DNA of 64,000 nucleotides, taken from positions 467,030 through 531,029 of the forward strand of contig NZ_JTDW01000004.1 in NCBI RefSeq assembly GCF_000943565.1, written 5' to 3'. This DNA is from Neotamlana sedimentorum (GTDB lineage Bacteria > Bacteroidota > Bacteroidia > Flavobacteriales > Flavobacteriaceae). Each line of letters opens with the position of its first letter. Position 1 is the stretch's first letter. Position numbers and translations under genes: made by a program. This document shows positions 17,172 to 27,116 of this stretch, piece by piece. A model generated the notes under the pieces. It saw only the letters and a list, made by a program, of their open reading frames with translations. It was not told the origin of the DNA and searched no databases.

Positions 17172-19322
17172 CTACTTTTTAACTGCTGAAGCCACCTTTT
17201 TAATTGGGTAAGATGCTTTTAAATCTTCTAATACATTTAAAGCTTCTTCAATGTAAACATCTTTACTTAAACTCTTGTGCCATCGTTCCCGTTTTTCTTT
17301 TAAATCTGAAGAGTCATTTTCAATCAAGGATTTTTCAAAAGTTGTTGAATAGAAATTTAAATGAGCGTTATAATCATCAATAGCATCGAATTTTTTTGAC
17401 TCTGCTTCATTTTTTTCATTTTGTTTCACATAATCATTGTAGTTTAATGAGAAAACAGTTTCATCAATTTTATTTTTAACCCATTTAGCATTTTCATCTA
17501 TTAATGCAATTTGCGGATTATTTTTCATTCGCTCATTACTTTTAGCCACCGTAGTCTCGTAATCGAAGTAATTTTCCCAAGGAGTATAAATAGCTGGGTC
17601 TATTTCGTCCCAAGGTAATGGGTTATCCTTATCTTTTTCACCAACATTTATATAAGTAAAACGCCCAGGAACAGTAACATCACTTTTTACTCCTTCTAAC
17701 TGAACCGAACCTCCGTTAATACGATAATATTTTTGTGTTGTTAAAGCCAAGGCTCCTAAATCACCAGCATTATTGTTACGTAACATATTATTTAAGTTCA
17801 TAACATTTTGCACAGTACCTTTTCCGTAGGTTTGCTTACTTCCAATAATAATTGCTCGTTTATAATCTTGCATTGCTGCAGACATAATTTCGGAAGCAGA
17901 GGCTGAAATTTCGTTTACTAAAATCACCAATGGACCATCCCACGAAATAGATTTGTCTCTATCCTTAAGCACCTCCTTGGCTTCGCCCGTAGAACGTACT
18001 TGTACAATAGGACCATCTTTTATAAATAGACCTGCCATTTCTACCACAGTAGGCAATGATCCTCCACCATTATTTCTTAGATCTAGAACTAGACCTTCCA
18101 TTCCTTCAGCTTTTAAATGCTCTATTTCAGCCTTAACATCTTTAGCTGCGTTAATATTCTTATAATCCTGAAAATCAACATAAAAAGCTGGCAAATTAAT
18201 TATACCAAATTTTTTTCCATCTTTTTCAACTACTGAAGCCTTAGCATAAGTATCTATAATTTCAACAATATCCCGAGTAATTGTAATGTCTTTAATCGTC
18301 CCATCAACCTTCTTAACGGTTAATGTTACTTTAGTTCCTTTAGGACCTTTTATGTAATTAATGGCATCGTTAATTCGCATACCAACAATATCCACAGGAG
18401 TGTCCTCGTCTTCTTGCTTTACTTTTAAAATAACATCTTCAACTTCAAGCTCTTCTCCTTTCCAGGCAGGACCGCCAGAAATTAACTCAACCACTTTTAT
18501 ATAATCCATTCGTTTTTGTAAACGAGCTCCAATACCTTCTAGTTTTCCTGACATACGTTGATCGAAATCTTCTTTATTTTTAGGAGCCAAATAATAGGTA
18601 TGCGGATCGAATTCTTCTACAATTGTATTTACATAAATTGCAAACCAATCTTCTCTTGTTTGGTCATCTATATAATCTTCAAAAATAATATTCAATGATT
18701 TTAAAGTAGCTTCTCTTGCTTCTTTCTCAATTTCAGCATCAGATTTTACAGTATACGACGGGTCTTTTTCTTTTTTTTGTTTTTCTTCTCTTTTAAGATC
18801 GTCGTAGTTTGAAATAGTTGAAAATTTTAACTGTTTTCTCCAACGCTCCGTCATTTCTTTTTTATTTTTCGGGAAATCAGCCTTTTCTGTATCACTATCA
18901 TAAGATTCGTTAATAGTATAATCGAAAGGTTTAGCTAAAACTGCTTTGTATATTTCTTTAGCTTCCGCAATACGTTGTAACGTTCTTTGATTAACAACAT
19001 TAAAAAAAGTTATATCTGTTGCCTTTAATTGATCGTCGATAGTTAACTTAAACTTTTCGAAATCTTTAATATCCGACTCATAAAAATAACGTTTAAAAGG
19101 ATCGGTTATAGAAATATAATCTTCGAAAAAATCTTCCGAAAATGTATCATCAAATTGAATTGGATCAAAATGCCCTTGTTCTAAAACAAAGGTTATAATT
19201 TGAATTAATAATTTATCCTTGTCTGGGTTATCAAATTTTTTTGTAGTAAAACTGCACGAAGCAAATGCTAATAACAATACCAAAAGCATTGCTTTATAAT
19301 TCCTTTTCATAATTTTTCTCAT
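17172..19322 (-). CDS. prc: Tail-specific protease Prc/CtpA, lipoprotein form
   Basis: 716 residues of the S41 C-terminal processing protease family, which trims or degrades envelope proteins in the periplasm. The lipoprotein signal ends in LAFASC (Cys23 from the ATG at 19322; the ATG at 19310 would serve equally). Order of domains: N-terminal helical part, PDZ (about 250-350), S41 catalytic domain, and a C-terminal extension as in E. coli Tsp. The Ser/Lys dyad is visible: SASASE (Ser475) and YGKGTVQ (Lys501), with Asp486 in MQDY. Length is near that of Tsp. A permease gene follows 7 bp downstream. Confidence 0.94.
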   Translation of the reverse strand: MRKIMKRNYKAMLLVLLLAFASCSFTTKKFDNPDKDKLLIQIITFVLEQGHFDPIQFDDTFSEDFFEDYISITDPFKRYFYESDIKDFEKFKLTIDDQLKATDITFFNVVNQRTLQRIAEAKEIYKAVLAKPFDYTINESYDSDTEKADFPKNKKEMTERWRKQLKFSTISNYDDLKREEKQKKEKDPSYTVKSDAEIEKEAREATLKSLNIIFEDYIDDQTREDWFAIYVNTIVEEFDPHTYYLAPKNKEDFDQRMSGKLEGIGARLQKRMDYIKVVELISGGPAWKGEELEVEDVILKVKQEDEDTPVDIVGMRINDAINYIKGPKGTKVTLTVKKVDGTIKDITITRDIVEIIDTYAKASVVEKDGKKFGIINLPAFYVDFQDYKNINAAKDVKAEIEHLKAEGMEGLVLDLRNNGGGSLPTVVEMAGLFIKDGPIVQVRSTGEAKEVLKDRDKSISWDGPLVILVNEISASASEIMSAAMQDYKRAIIIGSKQTYGKGTVQNVMNLNNMLRNNNAGDLGALALTTQKYYRINGGSVQLEGVKSDVTVPGRFTYINVGEKDKDNPLPWDEIDPAIYTPWENYFDYETTVAKSNERMKNNPQIALIDENAKWVKNKIDETVFSLNYNDYVKQNEKNEAESKKFDAIDDYNAHLNFYSTTFEKSLIENDSSDLKEKRERWHKSLSKDVYIEEALNVLEDLKASYPIKKVASAVKK

Positions 19323-19487
19323 CTATTAAATTTAGTTGCTCTAGGAAGCACGACATTATTTTTACTAAAATAGTAGAAAAAAGTATGCCAAAACAATCAA
19401 ACGCTACTAATTTTTTGTTAAACGACCTTATTTAATCTTTTAATATGTAATTTATGTATTTTAGCGCATAGAATTTAAACAAACAGT

Positions 19488-20264
19488 ATGGCAGAAAGAC
19501 CACTTATTTTAGTAACTAACGATGATGGCATAAATGCTCCTGGAATTCGTGCTTTAATTGAAGTTATGAATGAGCTTGGAGATGTAGTTGTAGTAGCTCC
19601 AGACAGCCCGCAAAGTGGCATGGGACACGCTATTACGTTGTACTCCACGCTTTTTGCAGATCCTGTAACCATAGACCAAGGTCCACAAACAGAATACAGC
19701 TGCTCCGGAACACCTGCCGATTGTGTAAAAATTGCCATTAGAGAAATTGTAAATAGAAAACCAACGCTTTGTGTTTCAGGTATTAATCATGGGTCTAACG
19801 CTGCGATTAATGTGATTTATTCGGGAACTATGAGCGCTGCTATTGAAGCTGGTATTGAAGGTATTCCTGCCATTGGATTTTCACTATTAGATTATGGTCA
19901 TGATGCTAATTTTGAACCATCGAAATCTTTTATAAAAACCATTACAGAGCAAGTTTTAAAACATGGTTTACCCGAAGGTATTGTTTTAAATGTAAACATA
20001 CCAAACGTAACTAAAGATGCTATAAAAGGTATTAAAATTTCTCGACAAGCACGATCGAATTGGGTTGAAGAATTCGATAAACGCCAAACACCACAAGGAA
20101 AAGATTATTACTGGCTTACTGGAAAATTTGTTAATTTAGATGACGGCAAAGATACCGACTCCTGGGCGCTAGAGAACAATTATATTTCGATAGTCCCAAC
20201 ACAATTCGATTTAACTGCACATCACTTTATAAAGAATTTAGAAAACTGGAATTTAAATGATTAA
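19488..20264 (+). CDS. surE: 5'/3'-nucleotidase SurE
   Basis: 258 residues of the SurE family, metal-dependent nucleotidases that remove phosphate from nucleoside monophosphates under stress. The metal-binding start LVTNDDGINAPGI is intact, as are the SGTPADCVK and SGINHGSN blocks. It is divergent from the tail-specific protease across a 165-bp gap. Its end overlaps the next gene by 8 bp, showing translational coupling. Confidence 0.96.
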   Translation: MAERPLILVTNDDGINAPGIRALIEVMNELGDVVVVAPDSPQSGMGHAITLYSTLFADPVTIDQGPQTEYSCSGTPADCVKIAIREIVNRKPTLCVSGINHGSNAAINVIYSGTMSAAIEAGIEGIPAIGFSLLDYGHDANFEPSKSFIKTITEQVLKHGLPEGIVLNVNIPNVTKDAIKGIKISRQARSNWVEEFDKRQTPQGKDYYWLTGKFVNLDDGKDTDSWALENNYISIVPTQFDLTAHHFIKNLENWNLND

Positions 20265-20541
20265 AAAAGACGTTATTATAGGAATAATAGTTGGCTTAGT
20301 TGCCAATACAATTGGCTTAATATTAGCAGCAATGTTACTTGGTGGTGGCGACGATTTTACCGCTGTTATTAAAGCAGCCATTAGTGAAGGTTTTTTAGGT
20401 AAATTAATAAGTTTAGGTGCTATTTTAAACCTGATTGCTTTTTTTGTTTTTATTAGAAAACGACAAGATTACAAAGCGCGCGGTGTACTTTTAATAACTG
20501 TTATTTTAGCTGTATGTACCTTTATTTTTAAAATATTTTAG
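20257..20541 (+). CDS. Small three-helix membrane protein
   Basis: 94 residues with three predicted membrane helices (about 6-27, 45-63 and 75-92) and a short basic loop FIRKRQDYKARG between the last two. No catalytic motif. The start overlaps the end of surE by 8 bp and lpxB starts 11 bp after the stop, so the gene is tied to both. Function unknown; the link to lpxB makes an envelope role plausible. Confidence 0.78.
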   Translation: MIKKDVIIGIIVGLVANTIGLILAAMLLGGGDDFTAVIKAAISEGFLGKLISLGAILNLIAFFVFIRKRQDYKARGVLLITVILAVCTFIFKIF

Positions 20542-20552
20542 ACCATTAATAA

Positions 20553-21665
20553 ATGACATATTACATTCTTGCTGGCGAAGCTTCGGGCGATTTACATGGC
20601 GCTAACTTAATGAAGGCATTGTACAAAGTTGATGCTAATGCAGACATTAGGTTTTGGGGTGGCGATGCCATGCAAAATGTTGGTGGCACTTTAGTAAAAC
20701 ACTATAAAGAGCGTGCTTTTATGGGATTTATTGAAGTTATTTTAAACCTCAATAAAATTTTTAAACTAATAAAATTTTGCAAGCAAGATATTGCAACATT
20801 TAAACCCGATGTTATTGTATTTATTGATAACTCCGGATTTAATTTACGAATTGCAAAATGGGCAAAACAGCAAGGTTTTAAAACCAATTATTATATTTCT
20901 CCACAAGTTTGGGCATCGCGTGCAAAACGTGTTTTTGATATAAAACGAGATATTGATTCCATGTATGTAATTCTTCCTTTTGTTGAAGATTTTTATAAAA
21001 AATACAATTACAACGTGCATTTTGTTGGCCATCCTTTAATTGATGCCATTGCAGATAGAACCCAAGTTAAAGAAGCTAAATTTAGAGCAGAAAACAAATT
21101 AGGAGACAAACCTATTATTGCGCTTTTACCTGGAAGCCGTAAGCAAGAAATAACTAAAATGCTCTCAGTAATGCTAAGTTTAGTAGACGATTACAGCAAT
21201 TACCAATTTGTAATTGCAGGAGCGCCAAGTCAGGAGTTTAGTTTTTACCAGACCTTTATAAAATCTAATAACGTTAAGTTTATAGCTAATAAAACCTATG
21301 ATTTGTTGAGTATTTCGTATGCAGCATTGGTAACTTCAGGAACGGCAACTTTAGAAACCGCTCTATTTAAAGTACCGCAAGTTGTGTGTTATAAAGGTAG
21401 TAATATTTCGTACCAAATTGCAAAACGTATTATTACCTTAAAATATATTTCGTTGGTGAATTTAGTAATGGATAAAGAAGTGGTTACCGAGCTAATTCAA
21501 AACGATTTCAATAAAAAACGCTTAAAGCAAGAATTAAACAACATTTTAAATGAAGACATGCGAAAAACCATGTTTTTGGATTATTTTGAATTAGAAAAAA
21601 AATTAGGTGGTAAAGGTGCCAGCAAAAAAACAGCCGAATTAATTTTTAAAAATGCCCAAATTTAA
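20553..21665 (+). CDS. lpxB: Lipid-A-disaccharide synthase
   Basis: 370 residues. LpxB joins lipid X and UDP-diacyl-glucosamine to form the lipid A disaccharide, at the inner face of the inner membrane. Family marks: the GEASGDLHGANLM start, WGGDAMQ, PQVWASR, FVGHPL, LLPGSRKQEI and TSGTATLETAL. Length is normal. It follows the small membrane protein by 11 bp and is followed by an NlpC/P60 lipoprotein gene. Confidence 0.96.
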   Translation: MTYYILAGEASGDLHGANLMKALYKVDANADIRFWGGDAMQNVGGTLVKHYKERAFMGFIEVILNLNKIFKLIKFCKQDIATFKPDVIVFIDNSGFNLRIAKWAKQQGFKTNYYISPQVWASRAKRVFDIKRDIDSMYVILPFVEDFYKKYNYNVHFVGHPLIDAIADRTQVKEAKFRAENKLGDKPIIALLPGSRKQEITKMLSVMLSLVDDYSNYQFVIAGAPSQEFSFYQTFIKSNNVKFIANKTYDLLSISYAALVTSGTATLETALFKVPQVVCYKGSNISYQIAKRIITLKYISLVNLVMDKEVVTELIQNDFNKKRLKQELNNILNEDMRKTMFLDYFELEKKLGGKGASKKTAELIFKNAQI

Positions 21666-21672
21666 TATTACC

Positions 21673-22179
21673 ATGAAAAAACTTGTACTTTTATTAATGC
21701 TTCTTGTTGCATTTAGTAGTTGTAAATCTTCAAAGAGTACAAAAGGTAAATCATCTAAAACTACCGTTAAATCTAAAAAAAACACATCAAAATCTAAAGC
21801 AGATAATATTATTGATTATGCCGAACAGTTTAAAGGCGTAAAATACAAATGGGGAGGAACCACTAAAAAAGGAATGGACTGCTCTGGCTTAATTTACACT
21901 TCATTTACAGCTAACAATGTGCAACTACCTAGAATATCGAGAGATATGGCGAAACGTGGTACAAAAGTTAATTTAAAAAATGTACATAAAGGCGATTTAC
22001 TCTTTTTTAAAACAGGAAAAAATAAAAGAAACGATATTAACCATGTAGGATTGATTGTAGATATTGTCGATAATGATATTAAGTTTATTCACTCTACAAC
22101 TAGTAAAGGTGTTATTGTTTCAGGACTTAATGAAACTTATTGGTTAAAAGCTTTTATTGAAGCGCGTCGCGTTTTGTAA
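21673..22179 (+). CDS. NlpC/P60 (C40) cell-wall peptidase lipoprotein
   Basis: 168 residues from the ATG at 21673. An ATG at 21652 would add seven residues in front of a good lipoprotein signal and overlap lpxB, so the later start is preferred. The signal ends AFSSC (Cys17). A Lys/Ser-rich linker (18-43) leads to an NlpC/P60 domain with catalytic Cys70 in MDCSGL and His124 in NHVGLI. Such enzymes cut peptide cross-links in peptidoglycan. It directly follows lpxB and precedes comEC. Confidence 0.92.
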   Translation: MKKLVLLLMLLVAFSSCKSSKSTKGKSSKTTVKSKKNTSKSKADNIIDYAEQFKGVKYKWGGTTKKGMDCSGLIYTSFTANNVQLPRISRDMAKRGTKVNLKNVHKGDLLFFKTGKNKRNDINHVGLIVDIVDNDIKFIHSTTSKGVIVSGLNETYWLKAFIEARRVL

Positions 22180-22205
22180 GATATTTATTATATTTAGAAG
22201 CGACT

Positions 22206-24245
22206 ATGAAGCTTCTAAACTTTACCATTATCAATCTTACTATTTGCCTAATTCTAGGCATTGTAATGGGTTATTTTATAAATATAACCGTTACAATTTC
22301 ATTAGTTACTTCTGCCCTATTTTTATTGTTATTAGCCATAAGCTATGTGTATTTTAAAAACAAGCTTAATTCATTGATATGGTTTGGAGTTTTGGCTTAT
22401 TTAACAATTATTTCTATTGGTGTACTTACCGTAAATTTTCATAATCAAAAAAACCATATAAATCATTATACTAAAACAATTTCCTACGGCGAAAACAATA
22501 TTAAAACTATAAGTTTTAGGGTAAAAGAAATACTGAAACCAGGAAACTATTATAATAAATATGTGGTTGATATTTTAAAAATTGATAGCACTAAAGTTTC
22601 CGGAAAAACACTATTAAACATTGAAAAAGATAGTACCGAAATTCGTTTAAATGTTGATGAAATAGCCATAACCAAAGCACAGTTAAAGGATTTAATTCAC
22701 CCTTTAAATCCGCATCAATTTGATTATAAAAACTATTTAAGTAAGCAATACATTTACCATCAAATATTCACAACAAATAATGCTGTTTTAAAACTAGACT
22801 CAAAATCAAAAAGTATTTTAGGTTTTGCAAACACTATTAGAACCTTTATCAATGCAAAACTTAAAGATTATCATTTTTCAAAAGATGAATTAAGCATTGT
22901 TAATGCACTACTGTTAGGTCAACGACAAGATATTAGCAAAAACATTTACACCAGTTACACCAATGCTGGAGCTATTCATATTTTAGCGGTTTCTGGTTTA
23001 CACGTTGGTATTATTCTCTTTATTTTAAATATTGTTTTTAAACCTATTGAACAATTTAAAAATGGTAAGGTGTTTAAAACTATTTTAATTGTTTGTTTCC
23101 TTTGGGCTTTTGCTGTAATTTCAGGTTTATCGGCTTCAGTAACGCGAGCAGTTACTATGTTTAGCATTTTAGCAATTGCTATGAATTTAAAACGGCCAAC
23201 TAATATTTACAACACCTTAGCCATTTCAATGTTTTTTATTTTATTAGTAAAACCTATGTTTTTGTTCGATGTTGGTTTCCAACTTAGTTATTTAGCCGTT
23301 TTTAGCATTGTTACTATCGACCCTATTTTATATAAACTATGGCAACCCAAAAATAAGTTTCTCGACAAATACTGGCATACTTTTACGGTTACAGTATCTG
23401 CTCAATTTGGTATTATTCCTATTAGTTTATATTATTTTCACCAGTTTCCGGGGTTATTTTTTATTTCGAATTTAGTTATTATTCCTTTCCTCGGCCTTAT
23501 TTTAGGTTTGGGAGTTTTGGTAATTGTATTAGCTTGTATAAATGCCTTACCTCAATTTTTAGCTACAAGTTTTGGCTATATAATTAATTTAATGAACGAT
23601 TTTGTGGGTTGGGTTTCTCAGCAAGAAGACTTTCTATTTAAAGCTATTCCTTTTAGTTTTATTTATGTAATAACTAGCTATTTTTTAATTACAGCTTTTG
23701 TGAGATGTTGCATTAAAAAAACTTATTGGAACATTCGTTTATTCTTGATTTCTGTCTTAATATTTCAACTAGCTTTTTTTTATACAGATTTAACTAAACC
23801 TTCAAACGAATTTATTGTGTTTCATAAAAGTAGATTTAGCCTTATCGGAAATACTTCAAACAACAATATTACTATTGCTTCAGATTTAGATAGCTTAGAA
23901 CATTCAAAAACAAAAATCATTAAAGATTACCGCATAGGAAACCACATAAATCAAGAAAAACATCAAGCTTTACAAACCTATTATCAACTCAACAACACTT
24001 CTATTTTGGTAGTTGATAGCTTAGGAATTTATAATTTTAAATCCGTAAAACCAGATTATGTATTACTGCGGCAATCACCAAAAATTAATTTAAACCGATT
24101 GATTGATTCTATAAACCCAAAACAAATTATAGCGGACGGCAGCAATTACAAAAGCTATATTGAACATTGGGAAACCGTTTGCTTAAAACGAAAAATCCCT
24201 TTTCACCAAACAAGTAAAAAGGGCGCTTTTATTTTAAATTATTAA
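22206..24245 (+). CDS. comEC: ComEC/Rec2 family DNA-uptake channel protein
   Basis: 679 residues. ComEC forms the inner-membrane channel for transforming DNA. Seen: two N-terminal helices, an OB-like extracytoplasmic region (about 90-220), then the competence domain with the block ALLLGQRQDIS... AVSGLHVGII and GLSASVTRA, and many helices to about residue 520. The C-terminal 150 residues are soluble but lack the HxHxDH metal motif of the metallo-beta-lactamase domain found in the longer ComEC of other phyla. The gene is convergent with the thioredoxin gene, leaving 5 bp. Confidence 0.9.
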   Translation: MKLLNFTIINLTICLILGIVMGYFINITVTISLVTSALFLLLLAISYVYFKNKLNSLIWFGVLAYLTIISIGVLTVNFHNQKNHINHYTKTISYGENNIKTISFRVKEILKPGNYYNKYVVDILKIDSTKVSGKTLLNIEKDSTEIRLNVDEIAITKAQLKDLIHPLNPHQFDYKNYLSKQYIYHQIFTTNNAVLKLDSKSKSILGFANTIRTFINAKLKDYHFSKDELSIVNALLLGQRQDISKNIYTSYTNAGAIHILAVSGLHVGIILFILNIVFKPIEQFKNGKVFKTILIVCFLWAFAVISGLSASVTRAVTMFSILAIAMNLKRPTNIYNTLAISMFFILLVKPMFLFDVGFQLSYLAVFSIVTIDPILYKLWQPKNKFLDKYWHTFTVTVSAQFGIIPISLYYFHQFPGLFFISNLVIIPFLGLILGLGVLVIVLACINALPQFLATSFGYIINLMNDFVGWVSQQEDFLFKAIPFSFIYVITSYFLITAFVRCCIKKTYWNIRLFLISVLIFQLAFFYTDLTKPSNEFIVFHKSRFSLIGNTSNNNITIASDLDSLEHSKTKIIKDYRIGNHINQEKHQALQTYYQLNNTSILVVDSLGIYNFKSVKPDYVLLRQSPKINLNRLIDSINPKQIIADGSNYKSYIEHWETVCLKRKIPFHQTSKKGAFILNY

Positions 24246-24250
24246 TTGTT

Positions 24251-24721
24251 TTAATTTACTGGTGCTACAATATTATTAGCGACTTCGAGCCATTTTTGAG
24301 CACCTCCGCGCACGTAACCCGTTTTTCCTAAGCTATTTAAATTCTTTTTTCCATCTTGCGCCAAACCAGGTTTTGCAAAATGTACCGAAGGATATCCAGT
24401 TACTTTAAATATTTTTTGAAGTTGATAATTCTGAATTTGTAACTCGCGCTCTAATTGTTTACGTCTCGGAAAATCTAACTCTACTAAAACAACATTTTGT
24501 TTTGCCCAGTTTTTAAAATCGGAAGTTTTAAACACTTCATTTTGCAATCGAGTACACCATCCGCACCAATCGGAACCTGTAAAAAATAACATTAAAGGTT
24601 TGTTTTCAGAATTAGCTATTTCGTAAGCCTCATTCATATCGGTATGCCATGTTAATGCTTCTTGAGCATTAGAAACAGAATAAGAACCAATAAATAAAAA
24701 CGTTATTAAAATATATCTCAT
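24251..24721 (-). CDS. Exported thioredoxin-like protein (second of a pair)
   Basis: 156 residues with a signal peptide (cleavage after SVSNAQ, about residue 19). The thioredoxin-like domain holds a WCGWC active site in GSDWCGWCTRL, near residue 53, and a cis-Pro segment TGYPSVHF. The charged DFPRRKQLERE loop is typical of the DUF255-like/thioredoxin_7 type. Likely a periplasmic thiol oxidoreductase. It is 6 bp downstream of a second thioredoxin-like gene, so both are on one transcript. Confidence 0.9.
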   Translation of the reverse strand: MRYILITFLFIGSYSVSNAQEALTWHTDMNEAYEIANSENKPLMLFFTGSDWCGWCTRLQNEVFKTSDFKNWAKQNVVLVELDFPRRKQLERELQIQNYQLQKIFKVTGYPSVHFAKPGLAQDGKKNLNSLGKTGYVRGGAQKWLEVANNIVAPVN

Positions 24722-24727
24722 AATCTA

Positions 24728-25273
24728 TTATCCTTTAAATTCAGCATTAAAGTTTTCATAATATGTATTAAATTCTTCTTGCGAAGTTATATTCTTATGG
24801 TCGTCGTTTTTAAACATCTTTAAATAAATTTCAATTTGACTTGGGGTTTGATATCCGCGCAACGGTGTAATAAGATCTCCGTTTTCATCGAAAAACACAA
24901 CCGTTGGATATGCATTTATTTGAAGATATCTTGCAAAATCATGTGGTGAATTTCTACTGTTTGCATTTGCAGGATTATAATCAGGGTTACCAAAAACGGT
25001 ATCTTTATAATTAATCTCATCGTTACCTTCACCATTAAACTTTACGGCATAATAATGTTGATTTACATAGTTTGCTACGTCTTCATTTTGAAACGTGTTT
25101 TTATCTAGCATCTTACAAGGCCCGCACCAACTGGTATAAACATCCATCATAATTTTTTTGGGTGTTTTCTTTTGAAGTGCTAAGGCTTCATTTAAGGTTA
25201 GCCACTTAATTTCTTGAGCACTAGTTGTAATAGTAACCAAGGCAATAAAAATTGTAAATAGTATATGTTTCAT
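24728..25273 (-). CDS. Exported thioredoxin-like protein (first of a pair)
   Basis: 181 residues from the ATG at 25273. The open frame reaches further up to 25333, but that ATG lies inside the terminator hairpin of the upstream POT gene, and the shorter start gives an ideal signal peptide (MKHILFTIFIALVTITTSAQ). Active site WCGPC in TSWCGPCKML; cis-Pro in NAYPTVVF. Probably a periplasmic disulfide reductase. The partner gene follows 6 bp later. Confidence 0.9.
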   Translation of the reverse strand: MKHILFTIFIALVTITTSAQEIKWLTLNEALALQKKTPKKIMMDVYTSWCGPCKMLDKNTFQNEDVANYVNQHYYAVKFNGEGNDEINYKDTVFGNPDYNPANANSRNSPHDFARYLQINAYPTVVFFDENGDLITPLRGYQTPSQIEIYLKMFKNDDHKNITSQEEFNTYYENFNAEFKG

Positions 25274-25308
25274 AACCCGTTTAGTTTCAAAAGTCGTTCC
25301 GAACTTAC

Positions 25309-25336
25309 AAAAAATGCCCCTTAAAAGGAGCATTTT
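25309..25336 (-). terminator. Intrinsic terminator after the POT transporter operon
   Basis: On the minus strand, ATGCTCC, a 6-nt loop, then GGGGCAT and a run of six T. The central T-G pair is a wobble on this strand and a C/A mismatch on the other, so it acts on the minus strand. It separates the peptide-transport genes from the thioredoxin pair. Confidence 0.85.
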
Positions 25337-25361
25337 ATTCTATTTTTTATGATTTTATCGA

Positions 25362-27104
25362 TTAACGAACACCATGCATTAGCTTTTTTATGATTGGTTG
25401 AAATACGATTGAAATCACACCTACAGCAACAGACACTATTGTTAACAACCAAAAGAAGTAACTAATACCGTTCTCGTCGGCAATTTTATCTACGTTTTCA
25501 CCAAATACTCCAGCACCTTTCATACCAATAGCAACGGCTAAATACCAAACTCCAAACATAAAAGCTATCATTCTTGCTGGCACTAATTTACTAACATAAG
25601 ATAACCCAACCGGAGAAATACAAAGCTCGCCCATGGTGTGAAATAAGTACACTAAAATTAACCAAATAATACTAACCGAAGCTGTTTTAGCTCCTGGCTC
25701 AATACCCGCAGCTCCAAAGGCTACACAGGCCATTCCTAACCCTAATAAAAACATACCAATACCGTATTTAACATTGGCAGAAGGATTGTATTTACTTTCC
25801 CACCATTTTGAAAACAACGGTGCTAATGTTATTATAAATAACGAGTTTAAGCTCGCAAACCAAGAGGCCGGAATTTCTAAATTTTCACTATTAAATTGAT
25901 TAACTAGCATCCATATAGCAATACCCCAAACAATAATAAAACTTAAGCTTAAAACTAAGTTTGCCCACTTATATTTAGCAAAAGTTTGTTTAAAAAGTAA
26001 AATTAGTACCCATGAAATAATACCTAAAGGCACAACCACTAAACAGGTATTTACAATTCTAAAAATATTCGCCGAGGCACCATCTAAAGATCTATCGGTA
26101 TAATCGTTTGCAAAAATAGTTAGTGTTCCTGGAGATTGCTCGAAAATAGCCCAGAAAAACACCGAAAGTAGCGCGAAAAATGCAACTGCTATTAATTTAT
26201 CTCTGGTTATGGAAGAATATTGTGTAAAGCGATAAACTAGTAATACTAAAAACAATCCTAATGCCGTTAAAATGGCTATATTATTGCCTTGCTCTCCTAA
26301 AAAGCCAAATACATTAATTGCGCCATCGGAAATTGTGGTTGCTGGCGCATTAATAATCCACAGTAACCCTAAAGCTACCATAATAAATATTAATATTAAT
26401 TGCCATGTGGTAAATGGTACACGTTTATCGGTATCTTGAGCTTCAATAGAATTGGCATCATTCTTTACAGGTTTTAATCCTATTTTTCCAAATATATTTT
26501 GAGCCAACCAAAACTGAATTAACCCAAAAAGCATGAACACTCCTGCCAAACCAAAGCCTAAGCTCCACCCCACTTGTTCACCTAAATAACCGCATAAAAT
26601 AATTCCAATGAAAGCACCAGCATTTACCCCCATGTAAAATATAGTGTAGGCACCGTCTTTTTTCTCGGGTCTATCTTTATACATTTCGGAAATAATAGAA
26701 GTCATATTAGGTTTAAAAAAGCCGTTACCTATTACCAACAAACCTAAACCTAAGTAAATAGACCAAGGCGTTTCTATAGCCATTGATGCGTGACCAAGCG
26801 TCATTAAAAGAGCACCTACTAAAACGGCATATCTAAAACCTATAATTTTATCGGCAAAATAACCACCCATCATAGTTGATAAATATACCAAGCCTACATA
26901 AGAGCCAAATAAAGCCATAGCATGCTCTCGCGGCCAGCCCCAACCTTCATCGAATAATGAAGCGGTTAAGAATAACACTAAAAGTGAACGCATGCCGTAA
27001 TATGAGAAACGTTCCCACATTTCGGTAAAAAACAATACAAATAATCCTGATGGATGACCTAAAACGGTGCTTTTAAAAAATTGATCGGTTGAATTTTGAG
27101 CCAT
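25362..27104 (-). CDS. POT-family proton:oligopeptide symporter (second copy)
   Basis: 580 residues with about 14 membrane helices. POT/PTR transporters of the MFS bring in di- and tripeptides with protons. The E-x-x-E-R-F helix-1 motif is present (TEMWERFSYYGMR), as is FYMGVNAGAF and the C-terminal LFHTMGELCISPVGLSYV. It is about 110 residues longer than the neighbour, from extra helices in the middle. It is 12 bp after the first copy and ends at a terminator. Confidence 0.93.
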   Translation of the reverse strand: MAQNSTDQFFKSTVLGHPSGLFVLFFTEMWERFSYYGMRSLLVLFLTASLFDEGWGWPREHAMALFGSYVGLVYLSTMMGGYFADKIIGFRYAVLVGALLMTLGHASMAIETPWSIYLGLGLLVIGNGFFKPNMTSIISEMYKDRPEKKDGAYTIFYMGVNAGAFIGIILCGYLGEQVGWSLGFGLAGVFMLFGLIQFWLAQNIFGKIGLKPVKNDANSIEAQDTDKRVPFTTWQLILIFIMVALGLLWIINAPATTISDGAINVFGFLGEQGNNIAILTALGLFLVLLVYRFTQYSSITRDKLIAVAFFALLSVFFWAIFEQSPGTLTIFANDYTDRSLDGASANIFRIVNTCLVVVPLGIISWVLILLFKQTFAKYKWANLVLSLSFIIVWGIAIWMLVNQFNSENLEIPASWFASLNSLFIITLAPLFSKWWESKYNPSANVKYGIGMFLLGLGMACVAFGAAGIEPGAKTASVSIIWLILVYLFHTMGELCISPVGLSYVSKLVPARMIAFMFGVWYLAVAIGMKGAGVFGENVDKIADENGISYFFWLLTIVSVAVGVISIVFQPIIKKLMHGVR

Positions 27105-27116
27105 GTTTTTTTCTTA

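Noticed and set aside
25274..25333. Longer N-terminus for the first thioredoxin-like protein
   Set aside because: The upstream ATG is part of the terminator stem of the POT gene, and the later ATG gives a perfect signal peptide.
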